Made by a program: the position numbers and the translations under genes. Positions 1 to 11,480 of a DNA stretch of 64,000 nucleotides are shown here, piece after piece (the stretch's first letter is position 1; the number at the start of each line of letters is the position of its first letter). The notes beneath the pieces were generated by a model, which was not told where the DNA came from, did no database searches, and saw nothing but the letters and a program-made list of their open reading frames with translations. Source of the DNA: Tulasnella sp. 424 (lineage: Eukaryota > Basidiomycota > Agaricomycetes > Cantharellales > Tulasnellaceae); the NCBI GenBank assembly GCA_019633425.1, contig WSUB01000014.1:62001-126000 (forward strand), given 5' to 3'.

Positions 1-365
1 CTCCTAGCTATCGCTCCTTCCTTGTTGCCTTTGAGCCGACACCGGGGTCAGAGAACTTCCATGATTCCGCGACCGCTTTTACGCCGATTTCCACACACCG
101 CCCAGGAAACCTATTTTTCCTTTTAGACTATCTCGTTGCTCTCCGCCCATACCCATTGAGTTCGTATAGGCTTCGACATGTACTTTACTTTTTCTTGTTA
201 GCCTTTTTGATCGCGAAAGCTCGCCGCGCTAGACCCGCTTTTCGCCTAATTGGGATTTATTTGCAAATTCCAGCACGACGTGGTGTTTTTGAGTTCGGGA
301 TGCGAAGCCGCTATTCGGCTGACTCGGGGCCCCTTTGCTTTTGAATCTCTCTTCCCTCTTGAAAG

Positions 366-1070
366 TAAAGTACAAAGCTGGGCGCCCGATTTACTGGGTT
401 GGGTTCCGTGATACACGGGTATTCGACTGTCATTTGATTTCCCTCGCACCTACCAGAGGTATCTACCCCTTCGCTCTAACGGCGTGCGCATGCGGCTGGC
501 TCGTGCCGTATCTCGTCTGCTTTGCCGACGACTTGGAAACTAAGTACAGAGCTGGGCGCCCGATTGACTGGGGCTGGGCACCGTGGTTCGGGTATTCGAC
601 CGGCATTTGATCTCCCTCACACCATCCAGAGCGTTTTGCCCCGTCGCCCTAACAGCGTGCGCATGCGACTGGCTCATGCCGTATCCCATCTGCTTTTGTC
701 GACGACTTGTTTTCCCTCTTGAAAGTTAAGTACAGAGCCGGGCGCCGGATTTATTGGGTTGGGCACCGTTATACGTGTATTCCCTCAGGATTTGATCTCC
801 CTCGCACCATCCAGAGCTTTTCACCTCGTCGCCCTAACGGCGTGCGTATGCGGCTGACTCGTGCCGTATCCCGTCTGCTTTTCCCTCCCTCTTGAAAGTT
901 AAGTACAGAGCTGTGCGCCCGATTTACCGGGTTGTGCACCATGCTACGGGTAGACCGTGATTTGATTTCCGTCACACCCATCTAAAGCTTTCTACCCATC
1001 GCCCTAACAGCGTACACATGCGGCTGGGGTCGTACCGTACTCGCGTCTGCTTTGTCGACGACTTTGGTCG
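366..1070. repeat. Four-copy tandem repeat, unit about 178 bp
   Basis: Four direct copies start near 366, 541, 727 and 900, so spacings are about 175, 186 and 173 bp. Each copy starts with a TAAGTACAGAGC-like block, then a GGGCGCCCGAT-like block, a TTTGAT(C/T)TCC block, a GCCCTAAC(G/A)GCGT block and ends with a CGTCTGCTTT block. Copies have diverged by point changes and small indels, so the array is old. Small open frames in it shift between copies and look like chance. No link to a known element is recognised. Confidence 0.85.
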
Positions 1071-1630
1071 ATTCCGCGTTTGCTCAAGGGCGGTGCGTAC
1101 CAGGGGGAGGCTAGAGCCTGGATACATCCGGGCGAAGCCGAGCCGAATTCGGACAGAGCTTCTGGCGTCGCCGGAAATAACAATCGCACTTTCACATTCC
1201 AGAGGATGGCGCAAGTCATCCCATGGGCGGTTTGCTGGACTTGTGTGTTGCGTTCGAGTGCGCTCCTCGACGCTCCGCCGATGGGCTTTTTTTAATTCTC
1301 CAGCGCCCAACGCCCACGAGTCCTCGAGAGCGCGCTTGCCGACTTTCCTTATCCGTAAACCTCTTTTTCAGAACATCACCGGTGGATATCTCGCGCGCGC
1401 CCATTCCAAAGATTTATTTCTGGAGCTTTGGCAAGTTTCACTCAGAGTTGCTTCTAACCGCCGGGAACCTAAGCGAGAACTCGAAGCATAAAAGAAGCCG
1501 TCCTTGTGAGCGCTGTTCTCCCGAGCCCTTGTGTCATTTCACGTCTATGCCGGACTTCGCGCACTTCGACGAACGGGGTGTGCGGATCAATGAGACATAC
1601 CTCCTAATGTGTGAATCTCTGGACGACGGG

Positions 1631-1866
1631 GGGGCATGGACGGTGGGGGGCTTGCACATAAGGCAAGAACTCGCCCCCGGCTACCGCTTGGATGAGGCAC
1701 AAGAGCTACCGTTTCCTCTTCTGTTCTCTTCGATAGGCATTCCTCCGGATGGGCACGGACGGCCGTGCTTGTATAAGGCAAGACCTCGCCAGCTCCCGGC
1801 TTGGGTAAGGCACGCAAGGGCTACCACCGTAATTCTCTTCTGTTCTATCTACATTTCGGATAAAGC
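1631..1866. repeat. Two-copy degenerate tandem repeat, unit about 118 bp
   Basis: Two direct copies, about 1631-1750 and 1751-1866. Shared blocks in the same order are GGGCA(T/C)GGACGG, ATAAGGCAAGA(A/C)CTCGCC, a CCGGCT...TTGG block, a GGGCTACC-like block and TCTTCTGTTCT, ending at a CGGAT block. They are diverged and carry indels. The function is unknown. Confidence 0.7.
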
Positions 1867-4589
1867 TACCCGGACGTATAGTATTGGTGTACCTCTTCTA
1901 CGTACATTTCCTAAGCGAGTGGACACGTTCGAGCGACCCATTCGCTGCCCAGAAAGTGGAAACGCGCGCAACCACATTCAAACTCCGGAACGCGTCCCGG
2001 ATCCGAAAACCGAAACAGGATTCGTCGCCCTTCTCTCCCTCCCTCACCTGTCAAACGAGAGAACTTCATCACTCTCTGATGGGCGAAACCATCGTCATTG
2101 GGAGACGACCAATGACGTTTCGGAATTCGGTGTCGCCATTCTCGTTGGGCCTGGGAAAGATGGGAATGGGGGCGTTCGTTACGAAACAGGAAAAGGCGCG
2201 ACGACCGTGTCCGGACTCTCGGAGCTCTCACCCCGCAAATTGGGGGTTGGGTCGGCAAGCCTGCCAGGAAGGAGCGATCAAACAACAAAACCCAGAAAAA
2301 CGCATAAGTAAGGGTAGCGGTAGTGGGGGGGTTCGTGATCCACACCTTCCCTTCCACGCACTAAATTGGGGAATTTTCAACGGAGAGGAAGTTCGCTACC
2401 ATATAAGGATATTCTTGGATCCGAGCAGGGAGAAAGGCCTATGCAAGGAAGCAAAAAAAAAAAAAACTAATAATGTCATCATCAGTAACATCCTCACCGC
2501 CCGCCTCCCCCTTTTTTTTATGTTGAGTGTCCTGGAAGAGGCCTGTTTGCAAATGAAAATCTAGGATAAGGATGGACAGGATAGATCCGAGGACAACCTG
2601 GCCGAGGCCGGCATGCCCGCCCGAGTCCGAACAGAAGCTCTCTTGTCAGGCAAGATCATCAGCTAAGAGAAAAAACGCTAAAGGTGTCTTGCGCAGCCAT
2701 GCGTAACGTGACGGTACTCTTTCGTGGCTGCCCTCACCCTTACCACTTAGTCTCCAAGCGCACCTGGATGCAGGGTAACCGTATAATGAAAGAGACGCGA
2801 AGAGGGCAAAAAGTGAGATTTACGCTGCAAAAGTGAAAAAGAAAGCGAGGGCAAGGCAAAGAGAATGAAAAGACGTCAAAAGAAGCCTGCGTCAAGTGTG
2901 ATCTGGTGAACGGGTATGTGACCCCTCGTTTTGGTACTCTCGGCTAATCTGGGCCGGAAGGAAAAAAAAGAAAAAGCTAGAGTTCTTTTAATAGTCATAA
3001 TGAAGTCTCGCGCTCCGTCGGCATGCTTCTTGCTTGGCTAGCTCCAGACTATTTTTACGCTTCTTGGGTGGGCGGGGGTGCGGAAAACATGAGGTCGAAT
3101 TAGGTTGGAGACTAGTAAAAAAGAGAGCCAAGGAGGACCACTTAGCCTTGTATGGTATCTTCCGTTCCCGGGAAAACGGGAAGCTTCGATAATCTAGAGG
3201 AGGAGTGGGGATCTTCAACCGGTCCCTATCTTTTTTTTTCTTGTCAATTGAAAGCTTAGTGTGGATTGGATGAGTCGGATGAACTACCGAATGAATGGAA
3301 GGGGGGGAACAAGGGTTTGAGATTTGGTTGGAGTGTGTCTTGACATCTGGAATTGCAAGGGGTACAATTGGGATTATGTGATATCATCGAGTGAGGCACT
3401 TTAAGGGCTGGGTCCCCTCCTCTTTTTTTTTCCCTTTTACTCATGTGCGATGACGCGACGAACGGCACGGCTCTTTTTCCTGTTGCGGTCCAGCCCCCCA
3501 TCCTTTTTCATCTTTTCAATTGCAATGGGGCTTCTCGACCGTCGATATGTGCCGCACCCCAACGTCCAACAAAACCCTCATCATACTACTTTGCTTTAGC
3601 TGTGTGTCGTTCGCGAAGTCGAGTCAGAACTATTCCTGGGGCGTTATGCCAAGTAGAGGACGATTCCGACCATCGGCTGATGGGACGCTTGCAGGGTAAG
3701 ATGGTAGGTTTGAAGTGTTTCCAGAGTGTCGGGTCTGCACAAAGAAGCGTGACGTCGCCTGTGAATTTTTATTATTTTATTATTTATTTTATTCCTTCGA
3801 ATTCTCAGCCTCTCCGTTTAGACTTGAAACCGAATAATATTTGGCTTATCAAATACGACGGCTTGCGCATGGGACCCTTAGTCACCCTTTTTGAAATCAA
3901 GTGACGGGGTCGCTACGCATCGAGACGAAGGAGCAAGAGCAGAGCCAAAACGTAAATGCCGTCATTTTTTTTATTCGGGTTTCAAAATAAATAAACCCAA
4001 AATTCTTTTATTTGTTTCCCTTGGGCATAATTCCAAGGAAACGGGAAGGGCTTACTTTGTTGGTCCTTTTTGCAAAGAGTGAGCACGCCACCTTGGGTGC
4101 GCGCGACTGAGACAGGATGATAGATTTACAGATGGGTGGGCGTCCCGAATGTTTGGGAAGAGGTGCTGGACGAGGACTGAACGCAGGTCGTGGTGGAAAT
4201 CACTTGGTCCAGAGAGAGGCGCGCGTTCTTGAAATGAGAGAGGGGAGGGGGCCTGTGTCTTGCTATCCGAGAGCGAAGAGAGCGCACACAGGCTCTGGCC
4301 TTATCTTTTGCCTTTGCGTTTGCCTCGTTTTTCGGTGGGGGTCAGTCAGCGGGAGACCTCGCATAAGTCAAAAATTCCCGACAACCAAGTAAGTACTACA
4401 CAGTGGACGGCCGACGTTGAGAGGATGTGAGAATGTAACCCTCTGTTCGGGTGAATTGAAGGTGTTGGTGGTTGAAGGCATGCTCTGGAATGATGAATGG
4501 GAGTGCGAACCCAGATCATTGGGAAGGTGAGGGGAAAGGTATTATGCACCCTATTCCGGAAAAGGGCAAGCGGGGTTTTTTCTCTACAA

Positions 4590-4790
4590 GACTCCCATTT
4601 CCTTTGAGATTAAACCTTTCCCCTCCCTTCCCTCTTTCCCTCATTCTCTCTTCCTCTCCCCTCCCCTCCCTCGTCCTCCTCGTCGTCCTCATCGCTCTCA
4701 CCGCTACTCTCCTCATCATCTACTATCTCTTTCGCTCGTCCTGGACATCCCAAACCCCCCATCAGTCCATTCCTCAACCTTAATTGCTTG
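4590..4790 (+). promoter_or_regulatory. Pyrimidine-rich leader before the Zn2Cys6 gene
   Basis: About 200 nt of almost pure C/T on the + strand (CCCTCCCTTCCCTCTTTCC-type runs) lies directly before the ATG at 4791. Such CT-rich tracts are typical of core promoters and transcription starts of strongly expressed fungal genes. The transcription start itself cannot be placed from sequence. Confidence 0.5.
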
Positions 4791-7700
4791 ATGGACCAGA
4801 ACTACTACCCTCATCATCCTCACTTCGCCCATCTCCACCACCACCCTCATCCTCAACAATACCTCGACCAGTACGACTGCCAGCCGCAAGAGTTCTACAT
4901 TCCTCCGCCTCACACGGCAGCAGCCAGCTCCCACCAAGTCGTCGTGTGCGATGCGACCTTTGAAGAGGCCTCACAACAGCAACAGCAGTCTTTCATCACC
5001 CCCACCCAGCTGAACGCCCATCACCACTTTGCCAATGCTGAAGAGGGAGGGCCGATAGGATGGGTGCCACCGGAGGAGCGAGGTTTCCAGCACCAGTCAG
5101 CGAGCACCAACTCGATCGCGAGCAACGAGGTTAGCAGCATCGCGTATCCCACCGTGGACCAGCAGCAGCAGCAGCCGCAATTCGCCCCGACGTTCCTGGG
5201 GCAGCAGCCAGCAGCATCTACTTCAAATTGGGCCTCGCAGCAGCAGCCACGACCAGCGCCTGATATGGGCATTTATCAAATGGCGGGCGAGGCGGTCTCT
5301 TTCCATCATGAGCAGCAGCAGGTGCAGGTGCAAGTGCCCTCGTCGGACGTTATTCCCGGTCCCTCCCAGCCACAATCGACTGGTAATATTCCCCAAGTCG
5401 CTCAACAAGCCCCCCCTCCGATCGGCATGCTGGCTTCTCAAGCGGTCTACCCATCAACGTTGCTCGATCCATCCTCTGCAACGTCTCCGTCAATCGCATT
5501 GCACCATCAGCAGCAACATTCAGTGGGAGGAACCCCAGGGTACCCTCAGCCCGCCGTTGCTCAGGGCTACAACGATGTCCAGGCCCAACAACACCAGGCG
5601 CACCTGCACGAGGTCACCTCATCTAGCCAAACTAATAGTAACCTTTCATTCTCGACGTCATCGGGTGCAAGTTCAACCGGCACCCTCATCGCTCCGGTCC
5701 CGAATGCATCGTCCTCGCCTTCGGATTCTCTCTATCCGGTTGGGATGTACACGCCTTGCGGATCGTCCGAGGTACGTAATGAAAAGGACTTTTACTATTC
5801 TTGTCTCATTCCCTCGACGAAGTATATGCTAACCTGTTCATCACATTTGCCTACTTTTCCATTTCCTTCTTGTCCCGAAACTCAACTTCTTCGTCCTCGG
5901 CACGGCGATCTTTTCCTCTTTACTCTTTGCAGTCCATGGCTATTCTTAATGGAGAAATCACTCACCACCAACAAGCAGCAGCTCAAGTCCCGCATCAGCA
6001 GCCGCACCAGTTGTACTCTGCATCGGGGTCGTACGAGGTACAATCTCAGTACCTTGCTCATCAACCTCTTCCAACCTCGGCTCGGGCTCAGACCTTCCGC
6101 TCTGGTCTTTCCGATTCGACTTCGAATTTCATCACATCCCCTACTTCCTCCTCCTCTACTCCAACCCACGGTGCGGTCGTCGTCCAACAGCCTCAGCCTC
6201 TCGCTCCCAGTCGCACGTCCTCGCTTGCCGCATGGGCCGACGTTCCTCCGACTCCCATCGTCGGTCCTGAACATGGTCCCGTTATGGGTCCAGGGGTCCA
6301 GGAATATCACCACCACCAGCCGCAGTATCATCATCATCACCCTCAGTATCATCATCATGCCGATGCGGTTAAGGAGGAGGAAGGCGCCCTGCAGGTCTAT
6401 TCGCCTGTTCAGCAGCAGCAGCAGGGACAGCAGATGATGAAGATGGAGATGGTGGGACAGGACGCGAAGCCCCTGCTGCATCAAGCGTATGCCGCGATGA
6501 AGCCGGTTTCCCCACAAGCGCCCGTCATGTCGCGCTCGTCGACGGACGGCGCCATTCCTCGAGTGCAGCCTCAGCCCCTCTCGCGATCAGCTACCGTGCC
6601 AGATATGTCTCCTTCAGCTGCACAACGCCCGAGCGTCTCTGCCAACGCCGCTGCCGCCGCCGCCCTGGCTCCTACTCGCAGCGTAGCGGAATTCGACATC
6701 GCTCCGAGACCTGTCGAGGCGATCAAAGCCTCCGAGACCGTTCGCCAGGCCGCGAAGCTGCACGTCGATGTCGGCCAGGCCGATCCCAACTCTCCGACCT
6801 CGCACGAGGCGAGGCTGAAAGCTCGCTCGCTCCGACGGAAGGGCTCGGCGGCTCCGCCTCAGCATGGATACTCGCCGTACCACCGCGAATTCGCCGCCCG
6901 ACGGGGATCTTCGGCGTCCCAGCACGACCAAGCGGAGCAGCAACAGCACGCTCATCCTCAACAACCCGTCGTTCCATCGTCCCGCCCGACCACGGCGCTC
7001 CCTACGGACCAATACGGCGCCCAACGTACGTTCATCTTCAACCCATACCAAGATCCCAACGCCCTCACTGCCGAGGGCGGCAAACAAGGTCCCATCCCGC
7101 ACGGCGTGCCGTTGCCTACGCCCGGCATGGTCACAGCGGTGGTTAGCGGTGCTGCTCCGGTACCGGCTCAGCACCAGACCATCGAGTTCTCTGGTGGTGC
7201 CGAGTCGATGAGCCCTGATGAGCTGGCCAAGGGTAAAGCGATTGATCGCAATGCGGCGGATGCGGCTGCGATGATGATGGGCGAGAAGAAGCCGTTCTTG
7301 GCTTGTGGATTCTGCAGGCAGCGTAAGGTATGTGTCGAACACTTGGGACTGAACCGAGCGGCGCGCGTGGTATTGACTGCGCCTCTCGTTTCTTTCTCTC
7401 TTTTTTTACGCGCATGTGTAGATCGCTTGTGGTCAACGCGCACCTCATCCTCGCGACAACGAGATTGGAGAAGGTCCTCGGACGTGCAAGTAAGTACCGT
7501 CCGCCCTGTACTCCCCCCTTCTTCGCAGTAAGCTGATCGTATTCCTCTAGTCAATGCGCCCGCCGCCACATCCTCTGCTCCTTCCCCTCCGAGTCTCGTC
7601 GCGGTCTTCGTAAAACCAAGCCCGTCACCAAGACGATCGTTCAAGAGGACGGTTCGGAGGTCACGATCACCATCGAGGATGAAGAGGAGATCGAAGAGCT

Positions 7701-7938
7701 CGAGCAGCCGTCGCCGTCGTCCTCGAAGAAGCAGAGCAAGAGCAAGAAGAAAGGGCGCGGTCCCATGGAGTGGATTATTGCAGCCGACGCTTGGCTCATC
7801 ACTCCTGCGGCGTGGGCGGCCCACAAGGCTGCCCAAGACAAGAAGGCTTCCGAAGGGAATGGTTCCGGACCGTCGGGAGCGCAGATGTATCAGTCTGCTC
7901 CACTGGAGGATTCTCCCTTCTCAGCGGTTCAAGTGTAA
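4791..7938 (+). CDS. Zn2Cys6 transcription factor with C-terminal zinc cluster
   Basis: Predicted nuclear DNA-binding regulator of 943 residues from four exons: 4791-5771, 5933-7327, 7422-7489 and 7551-7938; all phases agree. Residues 1-780 are low complexity, rich in Gln, His, Ser and Pro (poly-Q and HH tracts), as in activation or interaction regions. The zinc cluster is at about residues 785-824, with Cys 785, 788, 795, 814, 817 and 824, and is cut by two introns. It reads CGFCRQRKIAC, then a loop, then CNQCARRHILC. The loop between Cys3 and Cys4 is 18 residues, longer than the usual 5-12. A Glu-rich and a Lys/Ser-rich stretch follow, then a short tail. A zinc cluster near the C-terminus is known for a group of basidiomycete regulators. 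The target genes are unknown. The ATG at 4791 follows the CT-rich leader and is the first Met in frame. Confidence 0.85.
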
Positions 7939-8631
7939 CTGCATGGAATAGCGTATTTCCGGTTCTCGTTGTCAATAACGTTTTTGTTTTGAATTTTCTT
8001 TCCCCTTTTTCCTTCCCCCACTTCCGGTTTACTCGGCGTCTCAAATGTATAGAATCGGTTTTTCTTTTCCTCTTTTTGGTTCTTTCTCTGTGTTACATCT
8101 TCGTTCTCGTCTCGTCTCGTTTCCTTTCCCCCGCTGTTTCGATGTGTCTACTGTGTTGTCCTCCTGGTTTCCTTTCTGCACTGCCGCCGCTCTTGGTCTC
8201 TCTTTGTTTCCCTCTCTTGTGGTACCTGGACGTGGTTCTTTCCTCCTTTTTACGAATGTTCCCTATCTCTCTTCCTCTTTGATGTTTATAACCTCATCGC
8301 TATCCGCCCCCCTCCTCTGTCGACGCCAACCGGAACCCTACCTCCCCCTCCACTACTTCTCCTCCCCCACCTCTCCAAACGATCTATCTACGCTATCTTG
8401 TGTTCTATACTTCTCTTTCCCTCGAATACTTTACTGTATCATATCTTTTTGCCCCGCTTATCTTTGCTTTGATCTTCGGTATGCCTTGTCCGTTCTCATG
8501 TAGGGATCATCATGACCGTAGTTAGTCTCCTATGCTCTGAAACAATCATATGCCTATTACTCTGAGATATTGCGCGGGCTTTGAATTTGTTTGAACAAGT
8601 ATGAAATACATGGGCAATTGGTTTAGGAGGT
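7939..8631. other. Convergent 3' intergenic region, CT-rich
   Basis: This region lies between the stop codon of the zinc-cluster gene and the stop codon of ssr4 on the other strand. Most of 7970-8480 is T/C-rich on the + strand and probably forms the 3' untranslated region and terminator of the left gene. Open frames here are composed mainly of Ser, Phe and Leu, as expected from composition. No gene seen. Confidence 0.6.
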
Positions 8632-10276
8632 CTAATGGAGGACAAGTGCAGCCGACTCGTTTGCCAACTTCATCGCCTCAAGTTCCGTTGTCTTTTGGTT
8701 CAATGCATCGATCTCAGCCTGCAGAGCACTCTGCCAGAGATCACAGAGAAAAAAAAGTAAATCAGGATCCGGCGCTTCGGAGGGGTAAAGGTAAACTCTC
8801 TCTCGTACCAATGCGGCCTGGAGGTCTTCTTCCTTCTCTTCCGGAAGCTCGACCGGTTTGGCTGGTGGCGATACGTTGCCAAGGCGCGAAATTAAGCAAC
8901 AGAACTCGCAAACTCTACCAGTAGTTTGGATGGGACGTACGTGTGGGTTCCGGCGAGAAGACCTCGGCCAGGAATTCGTGGTTTCGAATGAACCGAGTCG
9001 TGGATATATCACGGTGCGTGACAACGTCGGACTCGTCTGACAAAGGAAAGTCGAGGTTTCAGGAGGAGAGATACACAATCCGCGCAATTCAGATATTGTA
9101 CCTTCGTCGTTTAAGAGATCTTCTGGGACGTGAGGCTACAAAAGGTTCGCGGATAAGCTGTCGTTTTTCGACCCGCAGAGTTGAAATAATTTTTTTTTAC
9201 CTTTGGTTGACCACGATGACCGGCCATGGCCGCATTCTGGGCGGCGATCGCAGCGTTCTGGGACGCAAGAGCCGCGTTCTGAGCTTGGATCTGGTTCTGC
9301 ATTGGTCCGCGGGCGGGTTGAGGGCCTCCGGCATTAGCTTGAGGTTGGAACCCTTGTGGACCGGGTATCAGCCCGGCTTGTTGCTGCTGCTGTTGAAGCA
9401 TGGCCAGGTTCTGCAATGGGACTCGTTGGCCTGTCTTTTCTCCCATGACGAAGATGGCGGGCTCCGCTGATGGGATGAGAGGGTACTGTCGGACAGGTTG
9501 CATTCCTCGGACCTCTGGTGGGATGGCTGCAGGTCAAAAAACACAGTGAGTGCCCGGAACGGTTATTGGCATATCCGAGCAACGTCGTGAGATGAAGATG
9601 AACTCACGCTGAGGGGGCCCTCTGGAATAGTGAACGAGCATCACTGTGCTGACGCCGCCTTTGCTGAAGCGGATTTTGCGGCGCACGCGCGATGCGTGGG
9701 TCTCGTTTGAACCAGGAATGAAGCCGAACTTGGTCTCTTGGATGCAAAGTTCCTTATCACACGGAGATAAAAATGAGACGGGTGCATGAGCCAACAGGAA
9801 GAGCTTTTAACTCACGTATGGGCCTAGCGAAACGAAATATTCCGTTTCCCGTTCAAGGTAACGCAAGCCGTCAACCGTGAAAGGTGGCAGTTTTTCGTAC
9901 TGGAAAATGGCATGTATCTCCCCCTCTGCAATGCATCAAACGCAAAAGTCATTATCAAGGAGGCCAGGGAGTAGTGTTTGGCTGACCAGCTGGTTTGTCG
10001 ATGTACGTTCGATAATAAGGTGTGGTATTCGACCACCGTATAAACTGTCCAAGCAAGTTAGCCGCGTGCCTGCATAAGATCACACGTCAGAGAGAACAGG
10101 GACAGACAATCAATGGAGTCAATCACCCACTCGAATGATAACTGAGGTTCGGGGCGTAGTGGAACGCTGAGCTTCAGAACTTGTTCGTTCTGTTGTTGAA
10201 GCTAACAACCCAACTCGGTCATTACGTGTGAACGAAAACGATCACAGAATTGGCGCATTACCTGCGCGGGATTCAT
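8632..10276 (-). CDS. ssr4: SWI/SNF and RSC chromatin-remodelling subunit Ssr4
   Basis: Predicted subunit of the SWI/SNF and RSC nucleosome-remodelling complexes, 343 residues. I spliced ten exons with consistent phases: 10276-10262, 10201-10131, 10069-9987, 9925-9816, 9752-9608, 9526-9201, 9135-9102, 9036-8941, 8861-8809 and 8730-8632. The Ssr4 N-terminal domain is visible: FTVDGLRYLERETEYFV, then the signature KFGFIPGSNETHASRVRRK and a MLVHYSRGP block. A Gln-rich linker follows (QQQQQQ, then Ala/Gln/Asn repeats). A short block with TRFIRNHEFLAEVFSP is typical of the fungal family, and the C-terminus is a predicted coiled coil (LQAEIDALNQKTTELEAMK). Exon 1 encodes only MNPAQ. The family assignment rests on remembered domain features; a profile search for the Ssr4 domain would settle it. 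Confidence 0.8.
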
Positions 10277-10656
10277 TTCTGATATCCAATGGGATAGCTG
10301 AGAGGCAGCCAGCGGTTCGGGGATGGGGTGAGAGGAACGAACACTCGCTTGTACGGATTTGCTCGGTACAGTTTGCGTCGAATATTCACCTTGCTAAGTG
10401 CTTTCGGAAACCCAAACACCTCTACCTGAATGAGCGCTTTAGGCTTCCGGGAACAGCTCAACCTTCCTTTAGCTATTTCAACCAATACTGGCTGATTCCT
10501 GCGACTTAGAACCTCCACAGCGGGTTGCCGGCAGGAGTCCGCAGCCGAATTCGCCAGGGTTTTCCGTCAGATCCCGTCGCTATAAGCCACCAAGATTCGT
10601 TTCAAGTTTCACTGGTTTTATGGTTTTTGTTCGTGATTGACGGACTCTTCTTATAG
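10277..10656. repeat. F-box upstream module, copy next to ssr4
   Basis: This is the divergent interval between ssr4 and the first F-box copy. Blocks such as GCGGTTCGGGGATGG, AACGAACACTCGCTTG and GAGCGCTTTAGGCTTC recur before every type-A F-box gene (about 11520-12054, 13577-13968, 15590-15986, 19730-20140). Because only this copy sits beside a complete ssr4, it is the likely source of the others. It ends in a probable 5' leader intron whose acceptor (TTATAG) touches the ATG. Confidence 0.65.
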
Positions 10657-11480
10657 ATGCAGTCAGTCCATGAGACTCGTGACTACCTCGGTCCATTACA
10701 CCTCGAGCTCCTCCTTTCCATTATACCATTATCCCTCAAGTCGACCGATCCACTCGGGCGGTTGATTCGCCCCGAGCAGCTCTGATTAGTGGGTAAAGCC
10801 TGGCTCAGTACCATCGACTCTACACCGAAATTCTGGACGGGCATCCTTGACCACCCCAAGGCCTCCGCGAGAATGAACGAGTTGATCAAGAAATCAGGCG
10901 ATTGCGCCTTGCACATTCTTTCCGAGTCTGATTTTTACGCAATCCCCTGAACCCTTCATGTCCATCCTCTGCCCTCTACTTCATCGGTGGAAATCTGTCT
11001 GGTTCGGTGGGACCTCTTGGCATCATTTGACAAACCCGCACCACTCCTCGGAAACTTCATTCTGGAAGGAGTATCCTTCGGACCAGATACGAGCTTGTTC
11101 GCGGGTGCTACGCCTTCGCTCGTTGCCGTCCAATTGCGGCATGTCACAGTTCCGCGAGACCTGAGCTTGTTAAAACACCTAGAATCACTCCAGCTTCATG
11201 AAATTACCTACCCGTCTGGAAACTTCAATCCAGGCCACCTGTACAAGATCCTCTCAGCCTCTCCAATCCTCAGACGGTTAGATCTCGGGACGGACTACGA
11301 GGACGACGCATGTCACCAAGATCCACTTCCATTCCCAGACTTAGCAGACCTTATGGTCCGCACTTTTATCATCCCAAGCGGACCAACGTCTGCCATCCGA
11401 TCCATGATTGAGGCCCCAAATCTTACCCAACTATCCACGGAGTACAACGATGGTCCTCCTGCCCCAGTGCTCCGCCTAGA
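10657..11480 (+). pseudogene. F-box gene type A, copy 1, broken and 3'-truncated
   Basis: Homologous to the intact copies at 12055, 13969 and 20141: it starts with an ATGCAGTCAGTCCATGAG block and has the LPLELL-type F-box start and later LRR-like segments. Codon 43 is TGA (10783-10785) where the other copies have CGA for Arg. Near 10930 a frameshift appears, producing another TGA in the ATG frame at 10948, and a second indel before 10987 restores the frame. Homology ends near 11480, after the segment matching APVLRL in the paralogs. From there the sequence becomes unrelated, then joins a copy of the upstream module near 11520. About the last third of the gene is therefore missing. It is not expected to make a working protein. 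Confidence 0.8.

Larger units (their letters stand above)
1..4589. other. Gene-poor region left of the first gene
   Basis: No convincing gene was found in this 4.6 kb. The open frames present (longest 1223-2311 on + and 1884-2564 on +) show no recognisable domain, overlap frames on the other strand and are not linked to one another by plausible introns. The region holds two tandem repeats, listed separately, an A run near 2453-2466, and an AT-rich stretch near 3760-3850 and 3960-4020. The right part probably contains the distal promoter of the transcription factor starting at 4791. A non-coding transcript cannot be excluded by reading alone. Confidence 0.6.

Noticed and set aside
1223..2311. 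362-codon open frame on the + strand
   Set aside because: No recognisable domain, unusual composition, lies across a tandem repeat and overlaps open frames on both strands; probably chance in GC-rich DNA.
4791..6437. Continuous 549-codon frame as the whole first gene
   Set aside because: Beyond 5771 it runs into a GT-AG intron and then the wrong frame; splicing 5772-5932 joins the Gln/His-rich exon to the exon with the zinc cluster.
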